The position numbers were made by a program, and so were the translations under genes. Below, piece by piece: positions 34,920 through 46,774 of a stretch of DNA of 64,000 bases. Source of the DNA: Arthrinium phaeospermum (Eukaryota > Ascomycota > Sordariomycetes > Amphisphaeriales > Apiosporaceae); NCBI GenBank assembly GCA_006503535.1, contig QYRS01000002.1, positions 3,286,001 to 3,350,000 on the forward strand. The letters run 5' to 3'. The notes under the pieces were generated by a model. The model did no database searches and was not told the DNA's origin. It worked only from the letters and a program-made list of their open reading frames with translations. Position 1 is the first letter of the stretch. Each line of letters opens with the position of its first letter.

Positions 34920-36443
34920 TCAATTGTTATGAGTCACACCAGCCACGCGACTTTCGACCAAGTCGGGTAGCTTATCCATCTCCACGGTGATGAAGCGCCC
35001 CCGACCTGCCCTCTGCGACGTGATGTTCTTTTCCACCACAACAGCTTGCCGCTTCCAGTCCCAAAGTCTCGAGAGCTGAGCTGTCGAGTCGGGATCTGCC
35101 GCATAGCCAGAACACAGCCTCAGCACCTCAATCTTGCCCCAATCGCTGGCCCAATCCACTGAGCTGGTCGAGTTTTCTCCTTCCGCCTCCTTTCGCAAAG
35201 CAGGGAACCAGTCGCCACACCCGGTGAGATCCAGATAAACTAGACTGTAGAGAGCTTTGCTCAACTTCCTCAAAATGAGGACTGCCTCGGACCAGTCATC
35301 GTCTAATATGTGGCTGTAATGGTTGGTAGCGCCGTAGTTCGTAGTTCTTCCGGTGATCGGAGACACCATCTTGGCTGCCATGGCGTTCGGTGTCAGCGAC
35401 GGTGCTGGCCAACCGGACAAGTTGAGATGCGTCAAAGTTGGCAGCTTAGCGGCAAGGATGAGAAGCTGCCTCCACGAAGCGCTCTGGGTCGAAGTGGGCG
35501 ACATGGCCAGTGACAGATGTGTGAGGTTGGGCAACAGCTTTGTCGGCCCGGAGATTAGCTCTGGAGCATCCCAAGAGTCCTGGACTTCGACCACGCCCTG
35601 CTGTTGTTGCGGTGCTACAAACAGTAGGTCGGTTAAGCTTTTTAACGACAACCCCTTTCCAACCGACCCGGTGAGATCCAGATGGAAGATATCTTTGTTT
35701 AGCTTGTTCAAGTCCGGCTTCTCCAGTTCGTACTCGGCCAACTCGGATTCTGGAGGACCACCTAGCACCAGGCGCATATCTGCGGCAGATACGCCAGCTT
35801 CGTGCAGGGTGGAAACGTAATGCAACAAGGCCGATCGCATACCGCCAGGGAGGGTATAAAGATAGAACCTGTTCCAATCTCTCTGCGTCACCCAATCGCT
35901 TGCCATATGGCGAAGGGTAAGGTCGACCAAACTGCCATCTTCCGGATAGTAGGCGTCCGGCAGGGGCCAGTTCTGGATGTGGGACGCTGCGGGTTGCTGG
36001 TGGGCAGATGGTGCATGCCTAGATTGCGACAATGCCAACCATGATCGCGGGGGTGGCGGTCCCGGGGGCAGTCTTCGCCCGTTGAGGCCTCGTCGCTGCG
36101 GTCTCCGCGGAGGGGGCGCCGGCGCGTCGGGGATCTGAAAGATGTGGCGAATGTTGGGAGGGACGCTGGGTGCGTTTTGCGGGAGCAGGCTGCCGTGCGA
36201 TGCGCCGGTGGAGTTTAGGTTGCTCCGCCGGAGGTCAGAGAGAATGTCGTTGACTGAGCGTGCATGGTCTGTTGTTATTATTGCTTGTCAGTCAAGAGTA
36301 TATGCGCAGCGGCAGCGGCTGCCGTGTCATGTTTGCCTACCAGGATTCGTCTGTGACGATGAGGAACCCCTCGAGAGACTGAGGGATGGCGGGGCAGTTG
36401 ACGGCGGCTTGGAGTACTTCGGTTGGTGTCGTTTCTTAGGCAT
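34920..36443 (-). CDS. Uncharacterised fungal protein with leucine-rich-repeat-like segments
   Basis: Two exons, 36443-36341 and 36268-34920, give 483 residues; the 72-bp intron (36340-36269) splits an Asp codon and joins SSQTNP to DHARSVNDILSDLRRSN. The N-terminus (MPKKRHQPKYSKPP) is basic and polar; about 75-125 are Pro/Arg-rich. From about 140 the protein is ordered: DLTLRHMASDW, then leucine-patterned segments (LPNLTHLSLAM, LPTLTHLNLSGW, LYSLVYLDLTGC, KIEVLRLCSG) spaced like degenerate LRRs, which usually bind proteins. There is no signal peptide, F-box or membrane span I can identify. I know related fungal hypothetical proteins by pattern only and give no function. The start is supported by the basic N-terminus and a clean splice. 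Confidence 0.75.
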
Positions 36444-36851
36444 AACAGCCCTTCCTTCCGCAACAGGCAACTCAAAAAGCTGGGCAAACAAACTCGATGT
36501 TGAAAAAGAGAACGCCGGCAATGGGGAAATATAAAATAGAGAAGATAGGTGACGTTTGAGTCATCCTAATTGGTCCCATCGTTGGTTCTGGGTCAAATAA
36601 GTAAGCATCGAATACTAGGAAATAGGGCGGGCATGATCATATTGATGGTCCGAGCTTTCATCTGAGTCACCGTCGCTGCCTCAAGTCGCCTCTTTAGACC
36701 TCTATACTAAATGACATGTTCATGCAGTCATCATAGATGGGCTGTGCTTGGAATATTACTATGCTCTACACAATGCCATCTGCAGCACGCTTCATATATT
36801 TGCCTTTCGAGGCAGAAAAACAACCGTTGATTACTGCTACCCCGGTAGCTT
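36444..36851. other. Short intergenic region
   Basis: About 0.4 kb between the start of the LRR-like gene and the stop of the ABC transporter. Only UTR and promoter content is expected; no motif stands out. Confidence 0.5.
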
Positions 36852-39800
36852 TTAGTGAGCTGTATTCCAGAGCTGTCTGAATGGACCTTGGCCCCGAAGT
36901 AGATCATCTGGTTTCCCCTGCTCAACAACATAACCTTTCTCCAACACTACCACGCGGTCAAAGCCGACTATCGTCTCTAACCTATGAGCTATAGCGATGA
37001 CAGTGTGTTCACGGAATTCCTCCCGTATGAGCTCTTGTATGTGTGCTTCAGTAGCTTGATCAACACTGCATACGGAGAAATTACAGTAAGCAAGTAGTCA
37101 GCAAAAGCGCGATCCAGCCCAGTTGAATCGGACGTGGTAGTATGCATGCATGCATTGCAAACTCACCTGCTAGTAGCCTCATCAAGAAGAACCAATCTGC
37201 CACAATCCTTTCTCAGGATCGCCCTGGCGAGGAAGAAAAGCTGCCGTTGCCCATGGCTGAGCATTTCCTCTTCGAACGCAGCGTCAAGACCGCCCTTATC
37301 CTGGATGGCATCCCAGAGGCCCACTTTCGAGAACGTGGCTTTGATATCCTCCACCGTCGATGACTCATGGGGGTCGATGTTCTGTCGCACGGTGCCAGGC
37401 AGGAAGAATTGGTCTTGCGTGATCGTGATGAGTCGGGATCGCAGCTCCTCGCGAGGCAGGGTGGCCAGATCCAACCCGTCAACGGCGATGGACCCCGCTG
37501 AAAGGTCGAGCATCCTGACTATGGTGAGGAGAAAAGATGACTTGCCGCTAGACCTGGTATCAACAAGGCGACATGAAATTCAGGAGCAGCATGTTGGGCA
37601 TACCTTCCGGTTCTTCCCACGATACCGATCTTCTCTCCGGCCTTGACAGAGATGGTGACGTCGTCCAAAGCTTTATGCATCCGGGTCCTCTCGCCGTATG
37701 AAGCAGAAATATTACGGATTTCTATCGATCCGTGATCAGGCCAATGCTCTGGTACTGGTTGGTTCTCACCTGGCAGGTTCTCGTCCGGTGAATCTTCTGT
37801 AAACTGCTTAATCCTCGAGATGGCGCCGATCGAAGTCTCGAGCGATGTCCACCATTGAATCAGCATCTTTGCGGTCTCGGCAAACGTGATAAGTTGCACC
37901 AATGAGACACCAGTGAACCCAATGGACACCGTATCCTGCAATCTGACTGCCAGACCAACGACAAGAAGAGCGAGGGCAGCGACAATTAGGTCGAGGACCA
38001 ATACAAGCCACTGCTGCACCATCAAAAGCAAGTAAAACGGCTTCTGCGATCGATCGATGAGTTCGTGATTAAGATCGGTCGAAGGTCCTTCCCACGAAAA
38101 AGCCCGGATGGTCGCGAGGCCCCCTAGGGTCTCGATGAATTGTGTGCTGACTGGATCAGCTTGACTGGTGGCATGCCGGCTTTACCAATGGCGACCACTT
38201 ACTAGATAGGGGCCTTTTCCTCTAGGTCCAACAGTCGTAACTGGCGAGATGTTCTCAGAAAAACCTTCTGGAGGCAGTAGATGACGCCAACCAGGATGGG
38301 AAAACTGATGGCCAGGTACCATGTTGCCGACGCGATGAGAACGGCTTGCGCGACACAAACGAGAAGACCTATTCATTAGAATCTCGAAGCTCACTAGCGG
38401 TACGAAGCATCTTACTGTTAATGCTTACAAGCATCCCCATAGGCAGATTATGGTCAAGCATCCCCAAGTCCTGAGAGAATCTCCGCGGCATTAGTCATTG
38501 TTGTAGGGTGTTGTGGGAAATTGAAGAACTCACTTTGTGGTGATCGATCCGGTGTCTTCGGTCGTAAAAAGGGATAAAGGGGCCCTACATGTGCATGGGT
38601 TACGTATTGCTTCAGCTATATATGGAGGGAGGTTGACATACCGTATTACCGCATGTAGTAATCTGCGATGCATTTCTAGACCTGATTTCTCAATGACCTT
38701 GAGGAGAACAAACCTATCTTGCATGAGCATAGACCCTGACAGGAGAGCTAACGGGCTTACCAGGTTATAGCAAAGAACGAGATGACTCCGGCGACCTGCA
38801 GAGCTGCGTACACACCAAGATAGAGTCCGATCTCATGATTGCCCTCGGCAGCACTAGCATCAGTCCACCATTTGAGCCACACACCTAAGAACGGGTTATT
38901 CAGCTGTTGAAGCATAAGAGTGGCAACGTAGCTTACTGGGGAAAGTCTGGAAGAAAGCAGTAAAAACCTCGAGAGCGAGCAGAATAACAACAAATGCAAC
39001 CCCCAGCGACGAGAAGTAAAACCCATAGGCCGCATGATCGCCAAGCTGTCTATGTTTGTCAATGGGCTTATTATCTTCGGGTAACTCCTTTGGCAGTGGT
39101 TTAGTCCCATCATCCGTGGTTGGCTCATTGCTAGTTATACTGTCGTCCACGGTGTACTTGTTGGATGTCAAAAACAACTTGGTGAATCCAGGGCGAGCCG
39201 AGACTTTTTGCAAGGTACCCATCTCCTCGATAGAGCCGTCTTGTCGAAGCATGATGATGAGATCCGCCATTGGCAAAGCCCATGCTGTAACAAACTTCAG
39301 TAAGATGAGAGTGTTGGAAGGTGGTCATCTTCTGCACATACCAGAATGCGTCGCTAGAACAACTGTCGTACCCCAGCTTCGGAGTAGGCCTTCGTTACTG
39401 TCAAATAACCGCTTACAGACTGTATTCGATGTGCGGTCATCAAGCCCGCTGAATACATCGTCGAACAGGGCGATCTGTGGCTTCGAATACATAGCCCTTG
39501 CAAGTGCCTATTGTCTACCATTAACCTGGTTTCTTGTAGAGAAAGGAAAACATATGAGTTCGACTTACAACTCGCTGCTTTTGCCCACCGCTCAGTGATA
39601 TACCTTTGCTTCCAACCATGGTCTCATCTCCGTTGGGTAATTGTGCGAAGTCTTTGTTTAAGTCGCAAGCATGAACGACTCGCTCGTACAGTCCTGCAAT
39701 ATAGGGGCTAAACCCGATGATGTTCTTTCGTATAGTCGCGTTCTGATGACAGATTCGTAATGAGTACATTTCCAGCCTTAGTTGCAACGACAATAGGCCA

Positions 39801-42163
39801 CTTACTGTTAGCCATGGTGTCTGGTCGCACCATGACATTCTATGGCGGCTTAGTGTGACAGTACCTGAGGTGAACGGCACTTCTCCGAGCAGTCCCTTCA
39901 GTAGTGTGCTTTTCCCAGAGGCAACAGGGCCAGCTAGGAGTACCAATTGGCTCTTCTCCGCTACGAAACTCACATTTTTGACGATGAAGTTGCTGTGATC
40001 TGTCCACCCAAAAGATGCGTTTTGCAGCTGGATGTTATGGCTATCGCTGGCATGTTGTTGGGGCGACGCAGGTCTAGCCGATACATCTGTAAGCTCAAAT
40101 ACATCGTCAAGTATGGGCTGTGACTCTTGGTTGAGTCTACTCGGAGCATGCCCCTGTAGCTGACATCGAGTCGGTAGCGACAGATTAATTCTTCGTCTAT
40201 CGCGACGCGGTGGCTCGTTGAGATATTTCTGGATTCGCTCCAGACAAGCGAGTGCTGAGAACGTAGTGATAATCGCCTCCAAGGTACCGAACAAAGGCGC
40301 GGCCAGTAGAATGACAAACGAGAGGGATGAGAAGACTTTCGTGGCCTCAAAGGTCTGTCCAGTACGGAGGGCTATGACAGCAAAGAAAGTAAAAGTGGCA
40401 ACCGGGGCCAGGAGGACAGGAATTTGGGCGATGGTGGCAGATAGTGACGAAATCAAGCGGAACGGCGCGGCAGCATCGATCTCATCCGCCCTCATCTGGA
40501 TGATGGATGCTGCGAGGCTGTTTGTAAGCCCGGACATTTTAATGCCCTTCATATGGCCCAACATCTTCGACGTGATGCCTAATCGAGGCTCAGCATAAGC
40601 GTTTCCGTTGCAATATTTCAACAGCACTTACCAACTCGTCGCTGAACCTTCTCGATCCAAGCACCCGTGGCCCCCTGAGATTTGGGGCTCATGTACAAAG
40701 TAAGCCCGAGAGAAATTATACACACGACAACGGGAGCTGCTGCAGCAGGTCCAATCTGCCTACTCAATAGCCATGTGGCAATGGCGACTTGCACGATATC
40801 AGCCCATATGTCGTGGATGAATCTCGCAGCTCTGACAATTGCTTCGACCTGCTAATTTCAGCTGTGATCTTCATATCACTTTGGTGCCGGACCTACATCA
40901 GTACTCATAAGCGTCACAGACGCAGATTCATCGGTAGCAGCAACGCTGGTTTCGATCGTCTTTCTATACACTGCGGAGACGAGCATTCCCCGAAGCATGG
41001 TCGCCATACGGGACGCGCGGTTGTAATAGAAAGCCGAGGATGTTGCCATGCCGAAGTAGACGATGCCGTATGCTGCAACAAGTCCATAGCCAATGTTCGC
41101 AGGCTCCGCAGTGCTCTGCAGATAGGACAGGAAGCGACTGAGTAACAGAGGTTGGCATATCGTGAATGCTATCAGGATAATCCTAGGAATTACAGCCACA
41201 GCAATCGGCCATTGAAGTGCACTAGAACACACTTTCAATAACCTGTATTTATCGAGTTCGGAGGCTGCAATGCATGTCAGTGCGTGGCCCCCTTTGGTAG
41301 AACAACTCAGTATACTCACATCGGTGCCAGGTCTTCCAGAACCTGTCATCCAGCACAACAGAAGACATGCCCTCTTCCACGGGAAACAAGTCGGTAGGCT
41401 TGAGCAGGTGGCGAAACCCATTTCCAAGAAGCGAGTTCATCCACAAGAACAGGCCCTGGCTATAGATCCCGCTAGTCTCTTCTGGACTACGGCTGTACCC
41501 TTGATCGAGGATATACCTACGCTTCTCGATGGACTCGAGGACGAGAATGACTGCCTTGGAACAGAAAGAGGCGGTGGCTACGACTTGGATCGACACGGTG
41601 AGCTGGCTCTGCCATATGGTCCGAAGGATCGCGATATCTAGGATGAGGGAGACCAGGAGATACGCATTCAAGGCAGACGAGGGTTTCACGGATTTGGTGT
41701 GTTCAGAATACGAAAGCATGCATGCGAACAAGGTGGCCATGAACGAGATGCTTGCCGCTGCTGTTGCTGATGTGCGTAATGATGAGCCCGCGGAAGACCA
41801 TGTTGCCCAGACAATGCAATAGGCCAGCTGTAGAGTAGCCAACGATACAAGGGCAGCCTACGAGGTGAGAGTTTAGTAGGCGGACTCCTCACAGGTATCT
41901 TGATAGCATAAAGTAAGTAACATATGGGAGGCTCTCACCAGTTTCAACTGGCGGAGGCGGCTCCCCCCGACCACGGCAGGGAGTTTTCTCAAGTGAAAGA
42001 TTCGGAACGGTGCGACGATAAGCAAACCGGATGCTGGAAGGGTGGTGAAGATGTATTGCTCAAAAGACAGTGTAAAGTCGAAATTGTCTTGGCATCCTTG
42101 CACAGTCGGCCCAAACCAGCCCTCAGCAGCCAGCTCGCAGCCGGCCGCAGATGTCGCATTCAT
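36852..42163 (-). CDS. ABCC (MRP-type) full-length ABC transporter, 16 exons
   Basis: By eye the gene resolves into 16 exons: 42163-41939, 41857-41320, 41264-40897, 40848-40632, 40578-39806, 39742-39569, 39507-39342, 39284-38937, 38884-38761, 38713-38642, 38584-38534, 38480-38416, 38368-38203, 38146-37604, 37547-37167, 37065-36852. All phases agree and the sum is 1474 residues. Introns are 47-101 bp. Architecture: N-terminal TMD0-like membrane region, TMD1, NBD1 (Walker A GPVASGKST about 666-674, signature LSGGQ, Walker B FDDVFSGLD with Asp at the catalytic Glu position), linker, TMD2 (APLSLFTTEDTGSIT), NBD2 (GRTGSGKSS about 1273, LSHGQ, LLDEATS, H-loop IAIAHR). The degenerate NBD1 and canonical NBD2 are usual for ABCC. 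Members export glutathione or glucuronide conjugates, toxins and metabolites at plasma or vacuolar membranes. The substrate is unknown; no biosynthetic gene adjoins it. Confidence 0.92.
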
Positions 42164-43474
42164 GATGCTGCGATTTCCCGAATGAGGGTATAACGTGACC
42201 TTTTACCAGAACATAAAAAGTCGATTCAAGCCATTGAAGCTTTGGACAGCATCTGCGGGTATGTGCTTCAATATGTAAGGTGTATGCTGCGCCGCGACGT
42301 GAAGTCTGCAGGGTCGTAGATAGGCAGCATTGAGAAGAATTCGCTCCAATAAGAGGTGCAGGACACAAGAGAAGCGAAATGAATATCTCTGGGCAGTAAG
42401 ATCGCCAATTCCACCTTAGAAACTGAGCTAGATATCAATTGAATGCAGTGCATTCATTCGTTACCTCATGAAAGCCTATGGACGCCAGTGCGTACGACCT
42501 GTATCTCGTCATATTCGCAATCATCCTGTTTACTGTCGCACTTCTCTGCACTTCTCTGCGACTGTGGGAAGAAATGCGACATCTTGGTAGGTGCCTATAA
42601 ATAAGGTTGGGTACTTCTGGGTCGCGATTCCACTGAAGTGAGATCAGACGCACAGCCGGAATCCGGCCAAGTTCTATGCCAGGTTCCAGGTTCTAGAATC
42701 TCGTGGCCGGCAACGCAACCGGATCATCACGAACCACAACCAACCCATGAGTGGACGTTTTCTTGTTCCTCTCGTTTGATGGAAATCCGACCATTATCTC
42801 GCCGGGCGCATAGAATACGAAGCGATGTAAATAGCAGCAGCGCCCGGTGCGATGTTTCAAGCGTATGCCAAGCTTTGGTGACGTTTGGCTCTGGATCGCT
42901 GGACCGATGTGGCTGGGTCCGGGGTAGAACCTGTTTGTTGCAGGGGGTATTGCCAGCATTCTGGCAAATTGGCACGCCCACCCCTGAAGACCCTTATGAC
43001 GCAGCGCCTGCTCGGGACCAATCAGGCTTCGAAGAAAGCTCATTTCCGATATGTGTTTTCCTATACCGAGCCCACCCAACAAAGCGGCGGTCTGCCGGCC
43101 TGCCACGATGCAAGCTAGCTGGGTGGGTTCCCAATGTCTTGGACCAGGGGTCTCAAAGGAAAGTGGGTGGTGGGCAAGGTGAATCACCTTCGCGCATTGC
43201 ATCATGGCTTGCTTACCTGGATTCCCAGCCTGTTGGGTTGGTTGGGCTGAGCCCAGATTCGTTATATATTCATACCATCTCCTTTGTTCGTGCGTATGGT
43301 ATTTGATGCGTAATACAGAACACAGCATCCAGCCCTGACTCGCTCGCTCTTGCCACTCAGCTTATATCAGCCAGACGTGCCATACCGTGTCGTCATCCTC
43401 CTTTTGCGACAACATAACAAAGATAAACATCGAAATCGTATCCATCGCTTATTATCCCAACTTACGCTGCCAAA
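42164..43474. promoter_or_regulatory. Divergent intergenic region between ABC transporter and SUR7-like gene
   Basis: About 1.3 kb shared upstream of two divergent genes. Long frames exist on both strands (for example 42638-43306 + and 42693-43328 -), but they overlap each other, their starts are poor and they match nothing known. Confidence 0.5.
43263..43269 (+). promoter_or_regulatory. TATA-like element upstream of the SUR7-like gene
   Basis: TATATAT, 206-212 bp before the SUR7-like ATG and followed by a pyrimidine-rich leader. A candidate core promoter only. Confidence 0.3.
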
Positions 43475-44529
43475 ATGCGTTCTCGGGGGCTCAACAAATC
43501 CACCGGCCGGGCCTTCGTGCTATGCCCCCTGATATTCTCGGCCGCGGCGTTCGCGCTCGCCCTGGTAGCACTCTTTGCCGGGTCGAAGCCGGGACAAATG
43601 GAAGACTACCATATCATCTCTGTAAGCGAACATGCTGACATGCCAAACACACGGCTTCTCCAGTACCGTCACTGACCATGACCGAGTAGATCAACATGTC
43701 CAACTTCGGTCACGACCTGGTTCCAACACCAACCAGCGGAGGCTCAGACCCGACTACGACCGACAAGGGAGGTATCGGCGGTTTCTTCAGCAGCGTGGTA
43801 GCGACCATCGAATCGTCCATCACAGACGAGCTGAACGAGATCAGCAACGACATCGCAGATAAGCTCTCGGCTGAGCTTGGTATCTCGCAATGGTACTCTC
43901 TCCATGTGATGAATGCTTGCGAAGGCAACTATGCACCCAACGCCACGAGCCCTGGCGCGTGGTTCAACCAGACCAACTGCACGGCTCAGGAGGCCGGTTT
44001 CCAGTTCAACCTGTCTTCCGTGCTCGATCGCGAGATCGAAGTGGGGCCCCTGGATCTTAATCCCGCCGATCTCAAGATCCCCGACAGCATCCAGGAAGCC
44101 ATCAACTATGTGAACGGATTCCTCCTGGCCGTCTTTGTCCTCTACGTGATCGGCATCGGCTTCTCTGGAATCGTATTCCTGCTTTGTATCGGCGCCATCA
44201 CCATCGGCCCCAGCACGCTGTTCTCCGTGGCCAGCGCCATCACCGCTACGCTGGCCGCCCTGGCTCTCGGCATCGCTAGTGCCATCGCGACCGCCATCGC
44301 CAAGAAGGGCGCATCAGAAATTAACGACAAGGGCGACGACGTCGGCATCTCTGCGAAGGCGGGCGGCAAGTTCATGATCATCACTTGGGTGGCGTTCGGG
44401 GCCATCGTTGTGGCCTTGATCTCTTGGATCGGCATCTGGTTCAAGAACCGACGGAGCGGCGTTCCTAGAAAGCAACGCAGGAGTAACAAGGAACGTGCGA
44501 GTTACGAGACGCATGCCTCTCGGGTGTAA
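43475..44529 (+). CDS. SUR7/PalI-family four-TM plasma-membrane protein
   Basis: Two exons, 43475-43621 and 43690-44529, give 328 residues; the 68-bp intron joins YHIIS to INMSNFGHD. The family includes eisosome proteins (Sur7) and the pH sensor component PalI/Rim9. TM1 lies at about 14-36 after a basic N-terminus. A long extracellular loop follows, with NACEGNY and NQTNCTAQ, the conserved Cys pair and N-glycosylation sites of the family. Three more hydrophobic segments lie at about 185-210, 215-245 and 275-300, and the tail is basic and Ser/Arg-rich. There is an unusual Gly/Ser/Thr/Asp-rich stretch at about 63-78. The membership is clear, but whether it is eisosomal or a Rim9 relative is not. 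The gene is followed in tandem by the MscL gene. Confidence 0.87.
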
Positions 44530-45375
44530 GTCGCATCACGGCGATGAAGACAAACGACAATAATGAAGCAGATGCCTGGGGGTGTTTTGACAAATCTAGA
44601 CGGGTTGTCTGATTTGGGACTTGATGTTGGTATGGTAACTCACGATGCGGAAGCTCCTGGTTTGGGCACATATGGTACATGATGTTTGACGATTTCATTA
44701 ACACTCGTATACCCTGATTTGATTTCAAATCTCATTTATATAATCTTCAGCCTATAGAACACTTATCCTTATTAAATAGTTCACACGAAATCTCACTTTT
44801 TCACTCAACATAACAAACTGCAAACATGCATTCGACTGTGACGGCATCTTCTGAGGAACGCGCCTGTCTCAAATCCGCGCGGATCGACGTGAATAATCGG
44901 TTTCCTGAGCCCAACACACGCGCGAGCCGACCAGAATCCCACACGACCCACGTTGGGTACTTACCGCCTTGAAGGCTTGGATATCTCGAAGATTACTGAA
45001 CAGCGAATCAACTTCTGGTCCAGCGATGCAGATCAACCCGAGGCACCTCCCCATCGTGACTAGCATCCCTTGTCGCGGGCAAGCGTCAGTGACAAGCCGC
45101 CGGCTCCTGCACCATTGAGGAGCCTAGAGGTCGCACTTGTCCACTGTTGGGACGAACCGGTCCCACAATGCGCGCCGCCGTCAGTTCCACCCGTTGGAAT
45201 CTACTGGCAATTGATAAACCGAGGTTGGGCATCACGAAAGAAGTCAACAGGACCGTAACCTTTTGTCCTTGTGTTTCTCGTTTTCGCGGGTGTGTCTGAT
45301 TTGGTCGAGCTTTGTGCGTCGTTGTCTTTCCTGGGAAAAAAGAGAAAATAGGATCCGATTCGTCCCTCGTAAAGA
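44530..45375. other. Intergenic between SUR7-like and MscL-like genes
   Basis: About 0.85 kb, AT-rich at 44720-44830, containing the 3' flank of one gene and the promoter and leader of the next. No coding potential is supported. Confidence 0.5.
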
Positions 45376-46325
45376 ATGCCTCGTCTACCAGACGATGGAG
45401 AGCGCAGGGAACTCCTCGAGCGGGGCGAGCAACAAGCTCGCCGTCTGTTCCACGATTTCGTAGACTTCGCCTTCAGTGAGAACATTTTGGAGATAGCGGT
45501 TGGTTTGATGTAAGTGTCGCTCTCTGTCTTCCTCTGTCCCGAGTCTTGGCAGCAGACTCATCCAACCGGGTGCGTTCCCGGCCAGTGCTGTGCCTACAAG
45601 TCGTCCAGCGATATAGCAACCAAGCCACAAGAATACCCATGCTCAATCACCACCAAGGAAACGCCCAGGAAGGAGGACTGCTAACAGGGATACTGGCCAA
45701 TCATAACATAGCCTCGCGTCGGCCTTCACCGCGCTCACCACCTCGTTCATCAGCGACATCTTGCTGCCGCCTCTTTCGATCATCCTGCCGCTCAACCGCA
45801 ACATCGACGAGAAGTTCGCCGTGCTGAGAGCTGGTCCCAATTACGACGATCTGGACGGCTATACCACTCTAGCCCAAGCCCAGCTCGACGGGGCCGTAGT
45901 TCTGGCTTACGGGTAAGAACTGAAGCCTTCTTTCCCACTTTCGTTTCGCTCATCTTCCCTTCTTGGCTGTACTAGAGCAGAGAGAGAGATGGGAACTAGG
46001 CACTGCCAGCTGCTAGACTATAGGAACTGACTCCTGCTTCTGCACAGCGTCTTCGTGAATAGATGCGTCAACTTCCTCGGCGTCGGACTAGCGCTGTATT
46101 GTATTGGAAGATTCTACCAGTGCTTTGCCCGGGACCCCATTATAAAGCACACGGTCAAATGTCGGTACTGCAAGAAGCTCGTCAGCGACAGGGTAAGCCT
46201 CGTGCATATGGCTCCGGCCTTACTATATATATGTTGGGGAGCATGAAAACCTAACTACTACACAGGCTGTTCGCTGCTTCAATTGCACGAGTTGGCTGGA
46301 TGGCCGCGAGGAGAGGATGCGTTGA
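45376..46325 (+). CDS. Large-conductance mechanosensitive channel (MscL) homologue with C-terminal Cys4 motif
   Basis: Four exons, 45376-45509, 45712-45912, 46048-46192 and 46266-46325, give 179 residues; introns are 202, 135 and 73 bp. MscL channels open under membrane tension and release solutes. After an acidic/basic N-terminal helix, ENILEIAVGLILASAF leads into TM1 (about 36-62), with SDILLPPLSIIL matching the bacterial motif that ends in PPLG. A periplasm-like loop (NRNIDEKFAVL) and TM2 (about 108-132, YGVFVNRCVNFL) follow. The tail differs from bacterial MscL: Cys150, Cys153, Cys164 and Cys167 in CRYC...CFNC form a zinc-ribbon-like pair ahead of TSWLDGREE. Introns and the Cys4 tail show it is a resident eukaryotic gene, not contamination. 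Which membrane it acts in is not evident. Confidence 0.85.
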
Positions 46326-46774
46326 TTGGTGTACCACTAAGCGATCATGCATTTCGAAGACATGGCGGCTTTAGAGGCGAGGGCCACCCCTATTCACATC
46401 ATCAATGGGAATCATAGACGCGGGTTTATTATCGCATGAACCTTTGTCGCAACCTCTCGACCACAAGTGCAGTATATTAGATCAATATTAGTGACTCAGC
46501 TGGGATTGAGGTAGAATGATGCATCAATTGCATCAAAACGTGTGGTTTGTCAAATAGAAACAATTCGATGGTAGGTAGGGAAAAGGTTCTTATTCTTTTC
46601 ACAAGCTGTGGTATTGTATAAGCCATGACGAGAATGACCCATCTTGAGTTTCGTACCCTTTCGTTCCAAACTGTCTGCGCCAAGTAAACCGCCACAACGC
46701 CAGCCAACGCCGAAACTTTGATTTAATATCGCTTCCCCCCCTTTATTACTCCGTCTTTCCAAGACTAGCTCGGC
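46326..46774. other. Intergenic between convergent MscL-like and SDR genes
   Basis: About 0.45 kb holding two 3' flanks. No gene or motif is supported beyond TACTCCGT at 46747-46754. Confidence 0.5.

Noticed and set aside
42638..43328. Overlapping 222-aa (+) and 211-aa (-) frames
   Set aside because: They occupy the divergent promoter of the ABC and SUR7-like genes, overlap each other and match nothing.
45376..46325. Bacterial contamination or recent transfer of mscL
   Set aside because: Three spliceosomal introns and a Cys4 tail not found in bacterial MscL argue for a resident fungal gene.
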